DNA of 64,000 nucleotides from Scleromatobacter sp039920745 (GCA_039920745.1 JBDSDD010000029.1:1-64000); one strand, 5' to 3'; counted from the first letter of the stretch, positions 27,136 through 36,230 are shown. Notes: generated from the sequence alone by a model not told the origin. Numbers and translations are program-made.

Positions 27136-28320
27136 ATGCCCGACAAAGCCATCGTCCAGATCCAGCCACTCGGTTTTCCGTGGGAGACGGCCGACCCGTT
27201 CCTGTTCTGCGTCCATCACGATGACGCCTACCCGCAAGGCAACGGCCGCTTTGGGCCCGACGCGTCGCTGGCCGGCCGCAACATCGGCCAGGACTTCGGC
27301 GGCAAGGACGGCTGGAGCATGTATCACGGCCAGCAGGTGCCCGGTTTCCCGTCGCATCCGCATCGCGGCTTCGAGACCGTCACCATCGTGCGCAAGGGCC
27401 TCACCGACCACGCCGACTCGCTCGGCGCCGCGGCGCGCTTCGGCGGCGGCGACGTGCAGTGGCTCACCGCGGGCAAGGGCATCGTGCACTCGGAGATGTT
27501 CCCGCTGCTGGCCACCGACCAGCCCAACCCGCTGGAGCTGTTCCAGATCTGGCTCAACCTGCCGGCGCGCAGCAAGATGGCCGAGCCCCATTTCACGATG
27601 CTCTGGGCGGAGGACATCCCACACCGCTGCTTCGAAAGCGCCGACGGCGCGCTCACCGAGGTCGCCGTCATCGCCGGCCGGCTCGAAGCGCCGCGTTCGG
27701 TCAATGCGCCTGAGGCGGTCGACGTCGCCGAGCCGCTCGCGCCACCGCCCGATTCGTGGGCCTCGCAGCCCGAGGCCGACGTGGCGATCTGGACGCTGCG
27801 CATGGCGCCCGGCGCGCGCTGGACGCTGCCGCCGGCCGTCAACGCCGCGGTGCGCCGCAAGCTGTACTTCTTCGAAGGCGCAAGCGTCAGCGTCGCTGGC
27901 GAGGCCGTCACGCAGCACGCCGCGATCGAGCTGCGTGCGGCCAGCGCAGTGGAGCTGGTCAACATTGGCGCCGACGTCGCCGAGTTCCTGCTGCTGCAGG
28001 GCCGGCCGATCGGTGAGCCGGTGGCGCAGTACGGCCCGTTCGTGATGAACACCGAAGCCGAACTCAAGCAAGCCTTCGACGACTACCGCCGCACCGAATT
28101 CGGCGGCTGGCCCTGGCCCGACAGCGGGCCCGTGCACGGCCCCGAAAGCGTGCGCTTCGCGCGCCATGCGGACGGGCGCGTGGAGACCTTGTCGACGGCG
28201 CAGGACGGGCGCTCGGTGATGGCCAACGTCGTCGCGGGCGATGTGGCGGAGGCGGTCGATGGCGTCGACGCGGCGCTCAGCGACGTGCTGACGGAGAACG
28301 CGGCGCGCGGGATGCAGTGA
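27136..28320 (+). CDS. Pirin-family protein with extended C-terminus
   Basis: A 394-residue bicupin. The pirin signatures FPSHPHRGFETVTIVRKG (metal-binding His residues) and GGDVQWLTAGKGIVHSEM are intact, and the second cupin ends at the usual EFGGWPWP. About 70 residues follow, including FARHADGRVETLSTAQDGR and an acidic VDGVDAALSDVL stretch, so the protein is about 100 residues longer than an ordinary pirin. Pirins are iron-binding proteins, some with quercetinase activity; the role here is unknown. The start MPDKA was chosen over an in-frame codon 12 residues earlier. Confidence 0.88.
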   Translation: MPDKAIVQIQPLGFPWETADPFLFCVHHDDAYPQGNGRFGPDASLAGRNIGQDFGGKDGWSMYHGQQVPGFPSHPHRGFETVTIVRKGLTDHADSLGAAARFGGGDVQWLTAGKGIVHSEMFPLLATDQPNPLELFQIWLNLPARSKMAEPHFTMLWAEDIPHRCFESADGALTEVAVIAGRLEAPRSVNAPEAVDVAEPLAPPPDSWASQPEADVAIWTLRMAPGARWTLPPAVNAAVRRKLYFFEGASVSVAGEAVTQHAAIELRAASAVELVNIGADVAEFLLLQGRPIGEPVAQYGPFVMNTEAELKQAFDDYRRTEFGGWPWPDSGPVHGPESVRFARHADGRVETLSTAQDGRSVMANVVAGDVAEAVDGVDAALSDVLTENAARGMQ

Positions 28321-28417
28321 CGCCAGCGTCCGGTCGCCGCGCGGCGATCGACAGCGCCTTGCATGCGGGCGCCGGTCCGAGCCAAGGCCGCGCGGCGCCC
28401 AGCTTTCGACGTGCCGA

Positions 28418-29506
28418 TCAGTGCATCCGCAGCTTGTAGGTTGGCGGCTCGCTTTCGCCCTTCTCAGCCAGCGCCAGCAGCTTCTTCAGGTGCTCCTTGT
28501 CGTCGGGGTCCGTGGTCTTGTCGACCTGCGCGCGCAGGATCGCGACATAGGCGACCTGCTGGGCCTGCGCCGCGGGCGCCTCGATGTCGGGCTTGACGCC
28601 CACGTGCTCCCAGTTGGTGTGGGTGATCGGATTGATCGCGCGCGAGGTGGGGATATTGATGACCAGGCCGTGCCCGAGCGAGAAGCGGTTGCCGGCGTTG
28701 GCGCCGCCGCCGGTGGTCTCGCCGATCAGCGTCGCGCGCTTCTGCGTCTGGAAGTCGTAGGCGCATTCCTCGCCGCCCGAGAACGTGCGTGGCGAGACGA
28801 GCACGTAGACCGGCTTGGCGTAGCGCTCGCCGACGGCCGTGCTGGTCCAGAACTGCTGGGTCTCGTTGGCGGAGCGCGTGTAGATGTCGTTGAGATGGCG
28901 CTCGTCGCCTTGCGCGAAGAAGTAGCTCATCAACAGCGCGACACTGGTGGGCGAGCCGCCGCCGTTGCGGCGCAGGTCGAGGATCAGGGCGTCGCTGCCT
29001 TGCACCATCGCCATCGTCGACGCATAAGCCGAGGCGACGATTTCGGTGGGCCCGAATCCACGCAGTTCGACGTAGGCCACGTTGCCGGGCAGGCGGTCGA
29101 TCTTCTCGACGCCCCAGGCGATCTCGGCCGCTTCGGTGCGTTGTTGCGCCATCTCCTGCGCGGTGGGGACGGCGTCTGGCGCCTCGTTGGGATGGAAGTC
29201 GGGGTCGTAGAAGACGCGGAAGTGCTTGTCGTTGGCGAGCGTGCGCAAATCCTCGCTCAGCACGTTGCCGAAGTCGATGGCCGTGGCCTTGTCGCTGTAC
29301 CCGCCGATCTTGGCCGGCAGCGCCGCGTTGACGTGGGCGGCAACCTCGGGGAAGACATAGTTGGCCTCGAGCTTGGTCTGCAGCGTCTTCAGCACGTCGT
29401 TGCGGTCGCTGGCGGACAGCTTGGGCGCGACGGGGTCGGCCATCGCGGGCGTGGACAGGGCCAGGCCCAGCGCGCAGGCGAGGGCGGTTTTCAGGAATGT
29501 CTTCAT
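28418..29506 (-). CDS. S41-family serine peptidase, exported
   Basis: A 362-residue protein with a signal peptide (MKTFLKTALACALGLALSTPAMA). The S41/tail-specific protease core has LDLRRNGGGSP and the catalytic Ser243 in SPRTFSGGEE. There is no PDZ domain; the N-terminal helical domain is of the IRBP/tricorn-like kind. GGAGA precedes the ATG. A perfect BlaI-type operator lies 21-36 bp upstream, identical in arms to that of blaI, so expression is probably repressed by the neighbouring BlaI. It would work in the periplasm. Its substrate is unknown. Confidence 0.88.
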   Translation of the reverse strand: MKTFLKTALACALGLALSTPAMADPVAPKLSASDRNDVLKTLQTKLEANYVFPEVAAHVNAALPAKIGGYSDKATAIDFGNVLSEDLRTLANDKHFRVFYDPDFHPNEAPDAVPTAQEMAQQRTEAAEIAWGVEKIDRLPGNVAYVELRGFGPTEIVASAYASTMAMVQGSDALILDLRRNGGGSPTSVALLMSYFFAQGDERHLNDIYTRSANETQQFWTSTAVGERYAKPVYVLVSPRTFSGGEECAYDFQTQKRATLIGETTGGGANAGNRFSLGHGLVINIPTSRAINPITHTNWEHVGVKPDIEAPAAQAQQVAYVAILRAQVDKTTDPDDKEHLKKLLALAEKGESEPPTYKLRMH

Positions 29507-29525
29507 GGGCTCTCCGTTGATTTAT

Positions 29526-29543
29526 CTACTAACTGATTAGTAG
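29526..29543. promoter_or_regulatory. BlaI-type operator of the S41 peptidase gene
   Basis: CTACTAA and TTAGTAG flank CTGA, a perfect 7-4-7 palindrome. Its 16-bp core TACTAA-N4-TTAGTA recurs in front of blaI at 31699-31714. It is placed 20-37 bp upstream of the peptidase start, where a bound dimer would block transcription. Confidence 0.8.
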
Positions 29544-29626
29544 TCTTGGGGGAAAAATGCGCCCTTGCGGACGCGTGGCGTGTCGGTGCCGCGCGCTGCA
29601 GCACGCGGAGCCGGGTTGAAGAAGGG

Positions 29627-31279
29627 TCAGTGCGGCGGCGAGGCGATGGCCATCCTGTCGGCGGTCCAGATGCCCTTGACGGTCTGGCCGGACCAGGCGA
29701 CCTCGACCTGGCCTTGCGGGCCCGCGATCGTCACCGTGAAGTCGGCCGTGCCGCCGACCGGGTCGTCGATGCCCCAGAGGTGGAAGTCGCGTTCGCCCCA
29801 GGTGTGGACGTGGCCGTGGAAGCTGTTGCCGACCATCACGGCAGGTTGGCCGGTGCGCGCGACGACCAGCGGATCGGCTTCCAGCGCCGTCAGCAGCAAC
29901 CTGAATTCGGTCGACTCCGCGGGCTTGGGCGGCGGCGCCGGGATCGCGGGGACGGGCGGCACGGCCGGTACTGCCAGCGCCAATGGCAGCCCCGGAACCG
30001 CCGGCACCTGCGGCATCGGCGTGGCGGTTGCGGTCGATGGCACCAGGGAGATGTCGGCCATGCGCGACACCGTGTGAAGCCAGGCGCGCACGGAGGTGTC
30101 GACCGGCTTGGGCACGCCGTCTTCCGTGTACACCTCGTGAACCTGGCCCGCCCCGTCCATCTCGATGCGGTAGTGGCGCTGCCGGGCCCCCAGGTAGGTG
30201 GCCGTGAACTCGCGGAAGTTGCCTGGCGTGAGCCCGCCTTGCGACGACGCGTCGGAATGCAGGTTCGTGAGGATGCTGGCCGGCGGCACCACCTGCATCG
30301 CCAACAGCGTGCCCGAGCACAGCAGCAGCAGCAGCACGCCGGGCCAGCGCCAGTCGGGGCGGTTCGGGTTCGGGGCGGACAACAGGTGCCTCACGCGCCG
30401 CATCAGGAACCCGCCCTGGGCCGCGAGGGCCAGCCGCGGCGCGTCGCGCGTCACGCCTTGGCGCTGCAGCCCCGCCAGCGCCTCGGCCAGCACGATGGGG
30501 TCGCCGCAGACGGCCACGGCCAGGTCATCGCAGGCGTGCTCGCGCTCCTCGCGCACGCGTCGGCTCAGCCACCACATGGCCGGGTGGTGGAACAGCAGCG
30601 ATTCGATGGCGCACTGGATCGTGTTCCAGCACCAGTCGAGGCGTCTGATGTGCGCCAGTTCGTGCGCCAGCAGCGCCTCGATCTGCTCGCGCGGCAAGTG
30701 CGTCAGCAGGCTCAGTGGCAGCCAGACGAGCGGACGCAGCACATGCGCGGTGAAGGGCGACACGACGTGTTCGGCCATGCGCACGCTGACAGATCGCGAG
30801 ACGCCCATCGCGTGGCGCAGCACGTCGAAGCGCTGTTGCCAGGGTGCGGGCAGCGGCACGGACGGGGCGTGCTCGATGCGCCGCAGCGCGCGCCAGCCGC
30901 CGAACTGGCGCACCACCATCAGCGCCACGCCCAGCAGCCATACCTGCGCCAGGCAGGCGAGCACCCAGCCGCTCCAGGTGCTGGCGAGCAGCGTGGACGT
31001 CTCGATGCCCGCCTCCTGCGCGTGCACCACCGACCCGAACCATTGGGCGCCGGTGGACACGGCGGGCGCCAGCGCATGCCAATAGAACGCGAACGTGATC
31101 GCAGGCGCGGCCGCCATCGCCAGCAGCCAGCCCATGCCTGCCGCGTGACGCGCGCTCGCGCTGGCGCGTCGCAGGCTGGCGAGGTGAGCGGCCGCGAACA
31201 GCGCCAACAGTGCCAGCTCCCACAGCGAATGCAGCAGCGAAAACGCCGCGGCGGACGCGAGAGTCATCGTGATGTTCAT
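29627..31279 (-). CDS. BlaR1/MecR1-like M56 membrane metallopeptidase
   Basis: A 550-residue protein: four or so N-terminal membrane helices, the cytoplasmic zinc protease motif HELAH (206-210) with EREHACDDLAV downstream, a further helix near LLLLLCSGTLLAM, then a periplasmic C-terminal part. That part has no penicillin-binding SxxK/SxN/KTG set. It has a Pro/Ala-rich linker (VPAIPAPPPKPAE) and a beta-rich end. BlaR1-like proteins cleave or inactivate BlaI on receiving an external signal, and here the signal is probably not a beta-lactam. It is 13 nt downstream of blaI, in one operon. Confidence 0.88.
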   Translation of the reverse strand: MNITMTLASAAAFSLLHSLWELALLALFAAAHLASLRRASASARHAAGMGWLLAMAAAPAITFAFYWHALAPAVSTGAQWFGSVVHAQEAGIETSTLLASTWSGWVLACLAQVWLLGVALMVVRQFGGWRALRRIEHAPSVPLPAPWQQRFDVLRHAMGVSRSVSVRMAEHVVSPFTAHVLRPLVWLPLSLLTHLPREQIEALLAHELAHIRRLDWCWNTIQCAIESLLFHHPAMWWLSRRVREEREHACDDLAVAVCGDPIVLAEALAGLQRQGVTRDAPRLALAAQGGFLMRRVRHLLSAPNPNRPDWRWPGVLLLLLCSGTLLAMQVVPPASILTNLHSDASSQGGLTPGNFREFTATYLGARQRHYRIEMDGAGQVHEVYTEDGVPKPVDTSVRAWLHTVSRMADISLVPSTATATPMPQVPAVPGLPLALAVPAVPPVPAIPAPPPKPAESTEFRLLLTALEADPLVVARTGQPAVMVGNSFHGHVHTWGERDFHLWGIDDPVGGTADFTVTIAGPQGQVEVAWSGQTVKGIWTADRMAIASPPH

Positions 31280-31292
31280 GGCCGTTTTCTCG

Positions 31293-31679
31293 TCACTTCC
31301 TGCGCCGGCTCTTGGCCTGCGCGATCAGCTTGCCGATGGCCTCCAGCTCTTCCGCGCTGGTGCGGTCGTCGGCCAGCGCGCTCTGCACCAGCTTGACCGC
31401 GGAGCCCGAGAACGTGTTGTGCAGGAAGCTCTTGAGCATCGACGATTGCACCGCCGGCTCGGTGTAGAGCGGAACGAAGCGATGGCTGCGTTCGGATTCG
31501 TCGCGCCGCACCAGCTTCTTGTCCGTCATGATGCTCAGCATCTTGAGCACCGTGGTGTACGCGGTGTCCTTGCCGCGCAGCAGTTCGTCATGCACGTCAC
31601 GCACGGTGGCGGGGCCGTCCATGGCCCACAGAACGCGCAGGATCGCGAGTTCGCCTTCGGTCGGATGGGGGTCGGTCAT
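31293..31679 (-). CDS. BlaI/MecI-family transcriptional repressor
   Basis: A 128-residue winged-helix repressor: PTEGELAILRVLWAMDGPATVRDVHDEL, then TAYTTVLKMLSIMTDKKLVRR, the recognition helix and wing, and a C-terminal dimerisation helix. It is co-transcribed with the M56 gene 13 nt downstream. Two overlapping operators stand directly upstream, which indicates autorepression, and the same operator is found at the S41 peptidase gene. Family assignment is firm. Confidence 0.93.
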   Translation of the reverse strand: MTDPHPTEGELAILRVLWAMDGPATVRDVHDELLRGKDTAYTTVLKMLSIMTDKKLVRRDESERSHRFVPLYTEPAVQSSMLKSFLHNTFSGSAVKLVQSALADDRTSAEELEAIGKLIAQAKSRRRK

Positions 31680-31698
31680 GGAGGCTTCGAGTCCTTGC

Positions 31699-31728
31699 TA
31701 CTAAGTTGTTAGTACTATGAACTTAGTA
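31699..31728. promoter_or_regulatory. Two overlapping BlaI-type operators upstream of blaI
   Basis: TACTAA-GTTG-TTAGTA occupies 31699-31714 and TACTAT-GAAC-TTAGTA occupies 31713-31728. They share two bases and are spaced 14 bp centre to centre, so a repressor could bind cooperatively. They start 20 bp upstream of the blaI start codon. Confidence 0.8.
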
Positions 31729-31874
31729 ATATGGCTTGTCAACGCCTTCGTTGCGAGCCGGGCGTCGCAATCGAAGCGATCGACAGGCGGCGATCGGCGG
31801 CGAGAAGCGGCTCCCACGCATCGATCGCAGCGCACAATCCCGGTTCCCGAGACCAACGCCATCTGGATCCATCG

Positions 31875-32768
31875 ATGAAATTCGAAGAACTCATTGCCGA
31901 CGGATGGGCGCGCCATGAGGACGAGCCGCAGGCCGTGCACGACGCCCTCGCGCGATCGGTCGTCCGCGTCACCGATGAGGCCCAGCTGCACGCGTTCGCC
32001 CGCCTCCTGACGCATGTGCATGCCGAACACCTGGACGACCGTGACGCCGGGGTTGCCGTTCTCGACACGTTGCGGATCCGGTTCGAGCCCGATTCGCGCG
32101 TCGGCTATCGACCGGCCACGACCGCGATCGGCACGCTGCGTTTCATCGACGGCCACTCCGGCGCGTTGGATCGGCTGTCTGGCGAAGAGCGCACCAGCGC
32201 GCTTGCCACATCGGCTTCGGCGCTGGCGTGGCGCGGCTCTCTCGACCTGGCGATGCCGACCTTTCGGCGCGCGCTCGCCGAGGCCTCTCAAGGGCTTCCC
32301 GACGGGTCTGCGGCGTTGCGGGCGCTGGCATCGGCGGGCAACAACCTGGCGGTCATGCTCGAACGCGAGCCCGATCGCGACACCGACCAGACCACGGCCA
32401 TGGTGGAATTCGCGGATGCCGCCCTCCACTATTGGCAGCGCGCCGGTGGCTGGCTTCAAGAAGAGCGCGCGCATTACCGATGCGCCCGGAGCCGCATCGC
32501 GGCCGGCCGCGCGCACGAGGCCATCGCGTGCGCCGAGCGATGCCTGAGTACGTGCGAAAGTCATGCGGCGCCAGCCTATGAGCGATTCTTCGCCTATGTC
32601 GCTGGCGCATTGGCGAATCGGGCCGCTGGGCGACGCGATGAGTTCGCCCACTGGAGCATGCTCGCTCGGGGCCAGCATGCGTTGCTGGGCGATGACGAGC
32701 GGGCTTCCTGCAGCGACGAACTGGCGGAACTGGCTGCCGGCCGCGAGCACCGCTTGTCTGACGCATGA
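31875..32768 (+). CDS. Hypothetical helical-repeat (TPR-like) protein
   Basis: A 297-residue soluble protein I cannot assign to a named family. It is rich in Ala-containing helices with TPR-like spacing (for example ALASAGNNLAVMLEREPD, AALHYWQRAGGWLQEERAHYRCARSRIAAGRAHEAIACAERCL). There is no signal peptide or membrane helix. The ATG at 31875 was chosen because the homologous-looking helical sequence starts there (MKFEELIADGW) and the upstream frame crosses the BlaI operator region. It stands alone, divergent from blaI. TPR-like proteins usually mediate protein contacts, but no partner is evident. Confidence 0.65.
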   Translation: MKFEELIADGWARHEDEPQAVHDALARSVVRVTDEAQLHAFARLLTHVHAEHLDDRDAGVAVLDTLRIRFEPDSRVGYRPATTAIGTLRFIDGHSGALDRLSGEERTSALATSASALAWRGSLDLAMPTFRRALAEASQGLPDGSAALRALASAGNNLAVMLEREPDRDTDQTTAMVEFADAALHYWQRAGGWLQEERAHYRCARSRIAAGRAHEAIACAERCLSTCESHAAPAYERFFAYVAGALANRAAGRRDEFAHWSMLARGQHALLGDDERASCSDELAELAAGREHRLSDA

Positions 32769-32849
32769 ACCGCTCGCGCACCGCTTCCTCGTTCAGCATC
32801 ACCACGACCAGCCAGCGCAGCCTGCGGCAGTGAACCAGAAGCCCACGGT

Positions 32850-33152
32850 TCAGCCCTGCTCGACCGCCAACTCGAAATGCTCCACCACCGGCGGCTTCGC
32901 AAAGAACGGCCCGACGATCTCGCGCCACGCGGGAAACAGCGGACCACCGCGGAAGTCGACGGTGTGGTTTTCCAGCGTGTCCCAGTGGATCGTCAGCACA
33001 TAGCGCTGGGGCGACTCGACGCCTCGGTGCACCTTGGCATCGCGAAAGCCCTTGGCCTGCGAGATGACGGTGGCGATGCCGCGCTGGATCGCCTCCTCGA
33101 ACTGGGCGTTCTGGCCAACGGGGATCGTGAAGTCGGCGAGTTCAAGGATCAT
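32850..33152 (-). CDS. Antibiotic-biosynthesis-monooxygenase (ABM) domain protein
   Basis: A 100-residue single-domain protein of the ABM/YgiN ferredoxin-like fold, with MILELADFTIPVG at the start, DAKVHRGVESPQRYVLTIHWDTLENHTVDFR in the middle and a His-containing C-terminus (PVVEHFELAVEQG). The fold serves as cofactor-independent monooxygenases or haem-degrading proteins; here only the family is supported. GGAG lies 8 nt before the ATG. It is 71 nt downstream of the DUF1501 gene on the same strand and could be on the same transcript. Confidence 0.85.
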   Translation of the reverse strand: MILELADFTIPVGQNAQFEEAIQRGIATVISQAKGFRDAKVHRGVESPQRYVLTIHWDTLENHTVDFRGGPLFPAWREIVGPFFAKPPVVEHFELAVEQG

Positions 33153-33223
33153 GGCGGCGTCTCCTGGTGGATGGGTGCCGCGATTCTCCACGGATGGCGT
33201 GGCCCTGTCCGACGTCCGGGAAC

Positions 33224-34522
33224 TTAGGCGCGTGCGAGGTTCAGCGGCGCCGCCTCGAAGCCCGGGAACACCGTCGCCAGCTTGGTGTCCGACAGCCCCA
33301 GGTTGTGCGCGCAGACGCCCGCCAGCACCTGGCGGAAGTCGGTGGTGACGGCCAGGTCGCGCCCGTCGTTGAGGGACGAGGTGTCGATGCCGGGCCAGCG
33401 GCCGTACACCTTGCCGCCGGCGATGTTGCCGCCGAGGGCCCACATCACGTTGCCGTGGCCGTGGTCGGTGCCGCCGGTGCCGTTCTGGCGCGCGGTGCGG
33501 CCGAACTCGGAGATGACCAGGATGGTCGTGTCGTCGAAGGTCGGCCCGAGGCGCGCCGCGAGTTCGGCCAGGCCCTGGCCGAGCGGCTGCAGCCGGTTGG
33601 CGAGCTGGCCCTTGCCGCCGCCCTGGTTGACGTGGGTGTCCCAGCCGCCGAGGGCCAGGAACGCGATCTGCACGTTCGGGTCGCGTCGCATCAACTGGGC
33701 GATGCGCGCCGTGTCGTCGGGAAATCCGTTGGGCAGCGGTGCGCCGTTGTTGGCCACCATCTGCTCGTGATCCATCGCGGCAGGAGTCATCGCCTCGTTG
33801 ACTTCGGCGCGCGACTGCTGCGACTCGCGGTAGGCCCTGGACATCGCGTCGTCGCCCGAATAGAGCGAGTCGAACGCCTTGCTGACCTGCGGACGATCGA
33901 GCAGCGTCGGCTTGGTGGCGCGCGCACCGTTGGCGATGTTGGCGACGGGGTTCGGGCCGGCCCAGATGCGTGGCAACGTGGCCCCGACGCTGATGCCCCG
34001 AGTCACGGACACGTGGGCACCCGCGTGCTCGCCCGACGGCAGGACGACCGGTGGCTCCGCGCCCAGCAGCCGATTGAGCCAGCCGTCGGGCGTGCCTTTG
34101 CGGCCCGGCGTGCCGGACTCCATGTAGTCCTGCGCGTCGAAGTGCGAGCGCGTCGGGTCGGGCGAGCCCGAGGCCTGCACGAACGCGAGCTTGCCGGACT
34201 GCCACAGTGGCATCAGCGGCGCGAGGTTCGGGTTGAGGCCGAAGTGGCCGTCGAGGTCGAGCACGCCGCCGTCCTGGCCCGGGCGCGCCAGCGCGATCGA
34301 CGAGCGCGCCTGGTAGTACGCAGCTTCGCTGTACGGCACGACGACGTTGAGGCCGTCGACGGCACCGCGCAAGAACACGACGATCAGGCGCTTGTTGCCG
34401 GGCAGCGCCTGGCTCGTGGCCGTGGCCGTGGCCGTGGCCGTGGCGGCGAAGGCGGTGCGGCCGACCGCGGTCCAGCCGAGGCCAGCGGCTGCTGCCATCT
34501 GCAGCAGGTGTCTGCGTTGCAT
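33224..34522 (-). CDS. DUF1501 exported protein
   Basis: A 432-residue protein of the DUF1501 family (sulfatase/alkaline-phosphatase-like fold). The signal peptide MQRRHLLQMAAAAGLGWTA has a twin-arginine look, and the family typically exports folded proteins by Tat. Conserved pieces include KRLIVVFLRGAVDGLNVVVP, SHFDAQDYMESG, LGGWDTH and VISEFGRTARQNGTGGTDHG. After the signal there is an ATATATATAT run encoded by a 6-bp tandem repeat. It forms the usual two-gene unit with DUF1800, 19 nt upstream. The function of the pair is unknown; it is often linked with polysaccharide or cell-surface processes. Confidence 0.9.
   Translation of the reverse strand: MQRRHLLQMAAAAGLGWTAVGRTAFAATATATATATSQALPGNKRLIVVFLRGAVDGLNVVVPYSEAAYYQARSSIALARPGQDGGVLDLDGHFGLNPNLAPLMPLWQSGKLAFVQASGSPDPTRSHFDAQDYMESGTPGRKGTPDGWLNRLLGAEPPVVLPSGEHAGAHVSVTRGISVGATLPRIWAGPNPVANIANGARATKPTLLDRPQVSKAFDSLYSGDDAMSRAYRESQQSRAEVNEAMTPAAMDHEQMVANNGAPLPNGFPDDTARIAQLMRRDPNVQIAFLALGGWDTHVNQGGGKGQLANRLQPLGQGLAELAARLGPTFDDTTILVISEFGRTARQNGTGGTDHGHGNVMWALGGNIAGGKVYGRWPGIDTSSLNDGRDLAVTTDFRQVLAGVCAHNLGLSDTKLATVFPGFEAAPLNLARA
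34415..34444. repeat. Five tandem CGTGGC hexamers in the DUF1501 gene
   Basis: Five exact copies of a 6-bp unit encode alternating Ala-Thr on the minus strand just after the signal peptide. Slippage would change the linker length by two residues without shifting the frame. Confidence 0.9.
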
Positions 34523-34541
34523 GAGGGGTCTCCTGGCGCGT

Positions 34542-36230
34542 TCAGCGCCGCATGAAATCGGGGCTGCCCAGCACCAGCGCGGCGCGCAGCGTGGGTTGCG
34601 AAGTGGCGACGGCGGCGCGGGTCTTGTCCGAGATGGCCGGGCCCAGCGTGGCGAGCAGCGCGCCGGCGTCGATCGGCGGGGTCGAGCCTTCGACGGGTTG
34701 GTCGCGCGTCATCGCCTTGTCGGTCTGGCGCTGCATCGCCTTCATGCCTTGCGCCGGCGCGGGCGCATTCGGGTCGTCGACACGCTGCAGCGGCAGCTTG
34801 CCCGACGCCAGCGCGGTGGCGAAGTTCACGCGCTGCGTGATCGCGTTCGGGTTGAGCCAGTCGGCCTCGGTGTCGTGCCAGCCGTCGGGCGTCTGGCAAC
34901 CGTACAGCGGCTGGCCCAGCTGCGTCAGCACCGCCATCAGCGGCTTGACGTTGGTGGTGGCGATGCCGGTGGCGCGCACCGATGACATCACGTATTGGTA
35001 GGGCGTCTTGAACTTCAGCGGCCGCGGGTCGCGGAACTCGGGGCTGTCGACGAGCGCCTGCAGCACCGCGCGCAGGTCGCCGTCGGTGTCGAGGAAGCGC
35101 CTGGCCAGGCGCTCGACGAGTGCCGGCGCCGGCTCGTCAGCGACGAAGCGGCGCGCGAGCTTGAAGGCGATGTGCTTTGCGGTGGCCGGGTGTCGCGCGA
35201 GCACGTCCAGCGCGTATTCGCCTTCGAGCTGCCCGTTGGGGCGCACGCTGTTGCCCAGCCACGTCTTGCTGCCGTTGTCGTGGCGCGCCGCGTCGAAGCC
35301 GAAGATCGAGTCGCCATGGCCCGCCGCGGTGTTGTCCGCGCCGTCGACGAAGCGGCGATGCTTGCGCTGCTGCGGCGCCAGCGTCCAGCCGGTGAGGATG
35401 CGCGCGAGCTCGGTCACGTCCTGCTGCGTGTAGCCGCCGTCGACGCCCAGCGTGTGCAGCTCCATCACTTCGCGGGCGTAGTTCTCGTTGAGGCCGCTGA
35501 CCTTGGCCGCGGCGCCGGCGGCGCCGAGACGGCGCGGCGGCTGGTAGCCCGGCGCGGCCGACAGCCAGTTGTCGAGATAGAACAGCATCGCCGGATGCTT
35601 GGCCGTGGCGCCCAGCATCGTGCGGAAACGCCCCAGCACGTTCGGGCGGATCGCCTCGCGCTCATAGCTCTCGGTGAGCACGCGCACCAGGCCCTTGCCC
35701 TGGAACACGTTGAAGTGGTTGAACCAGAAGTCGACCAGCACCTCCTCGAGCTGGCGCGGGCTGTTGAGCGCCTGCAGCAGGCGCTCCTCGCCGGCCTCGA
35801 TGGTGATGGTGGCGATCTGCTTGCGGCGCTCGCCGCCTTCCGCGGTCTTGGGCTTCTTGCCATCGGGCGTCGCGGCCTCTGCCTGCTTGGCTTCCTTCGC
35901 CTCCTTGGCCATCTCACGGTACTGCTGCACCATCTCGCGCTGCGTCTGGTTGGGCGTGCGCAGCGTCGCCAACTGGTCCGCGAGGAAGGCCGGCAGCGCC
36001 AGGCGTTCGGGATGCATCTGCTCGGCGATCCATGCAGACGCACCCATGCGCGTGACGCGATCGAGATCGCCGGGCGTCGGGCCGAAGGCGAGCCGGTTCA
36101 GCACGTGCAGCGCGTCGGCCAGGCCCGCGCTGGCGTCCTCGGCAGCGAAGGTCGGACGCCAGGCCAGCGCGACCACGGTGGCGGCGAGCGCGCCGCGGCG
36201 CGTCATCGGAAGGGCGGTCGGCAGGGTCAT
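34542..36230 (-). CDS. DUF1800 exported protein
   Basis: A 562-residue protein of the DUF1800 family, partner of DUF1501. It has a signal-like N-terminus with a twin-arginine motif (MTRRGALAATVVALAW). Typical sequence follows: LNRLAFGPTPGD, LVDFWFNHFNVF, ENYAREVMELHTLGVDGGYTQQDV and FKLARRFVADEP. An inserted Lys/Glu-rich stretch (about residues 95-135) is low complexity. The start is uncertain: codons at 36269 and 36206 are alternatives, and 36230 gives a plausible n-region. It is the first gene of the pair. Confidence 0.88.
   Translation of the reverse strand: MTLPTALPMTRRGALAATVVALAWRPTFAAEDASAGLADALHVLNRLAFGPTPGDLDRVTRMGASAWIAEQMHPERLALPAFLADQLATLRTPNQTQREMVQQYREMAKEAKEAKQAEAATPDGKKPKTAEGGERRKQIATITIEAGEERLLQALNSPRQLEEVLVDFWFNHFNVFQGKGLVRVLTESYEREAIRPNVLGRFRTMLGATAKHPAMLFYLDNWLSAAPGYQPPRRLGAAGAAAKVSGLNENYAREVMELHTLGVDGGYTQQDVTELARILTGWTLAPQQRKHRRFVDGADNTAAGHGDSIFGFDAARHDNGSKTWLGNSVRPNGQLEGEYALDVLARHPATAKHIAFKLARRFVADEPAPALVERLARRFLDTDGDLRAVLQALVDSPEFRDPRPLKFKTPYQYVMSSVRATGIATTNVKPLMAVLTQLGQPLYGCQTPDGWHDTEADWLNPNAITQRVNFATALASGKLPLQRVDDPNAPAPAQGMKAMQRQTDKAMTRDQPVEGSTPPIDAGALLATLGPAISDKTRAAVATSQPTLRAALVLGSPDFMRR

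Noticed and set aside
31701..32750. Minus-strand open frame opposite the helical-repeat gene
   Set aside because: Arg/Gly-rich shadow; the plus strand gives a regular helical protein and a sensible start.
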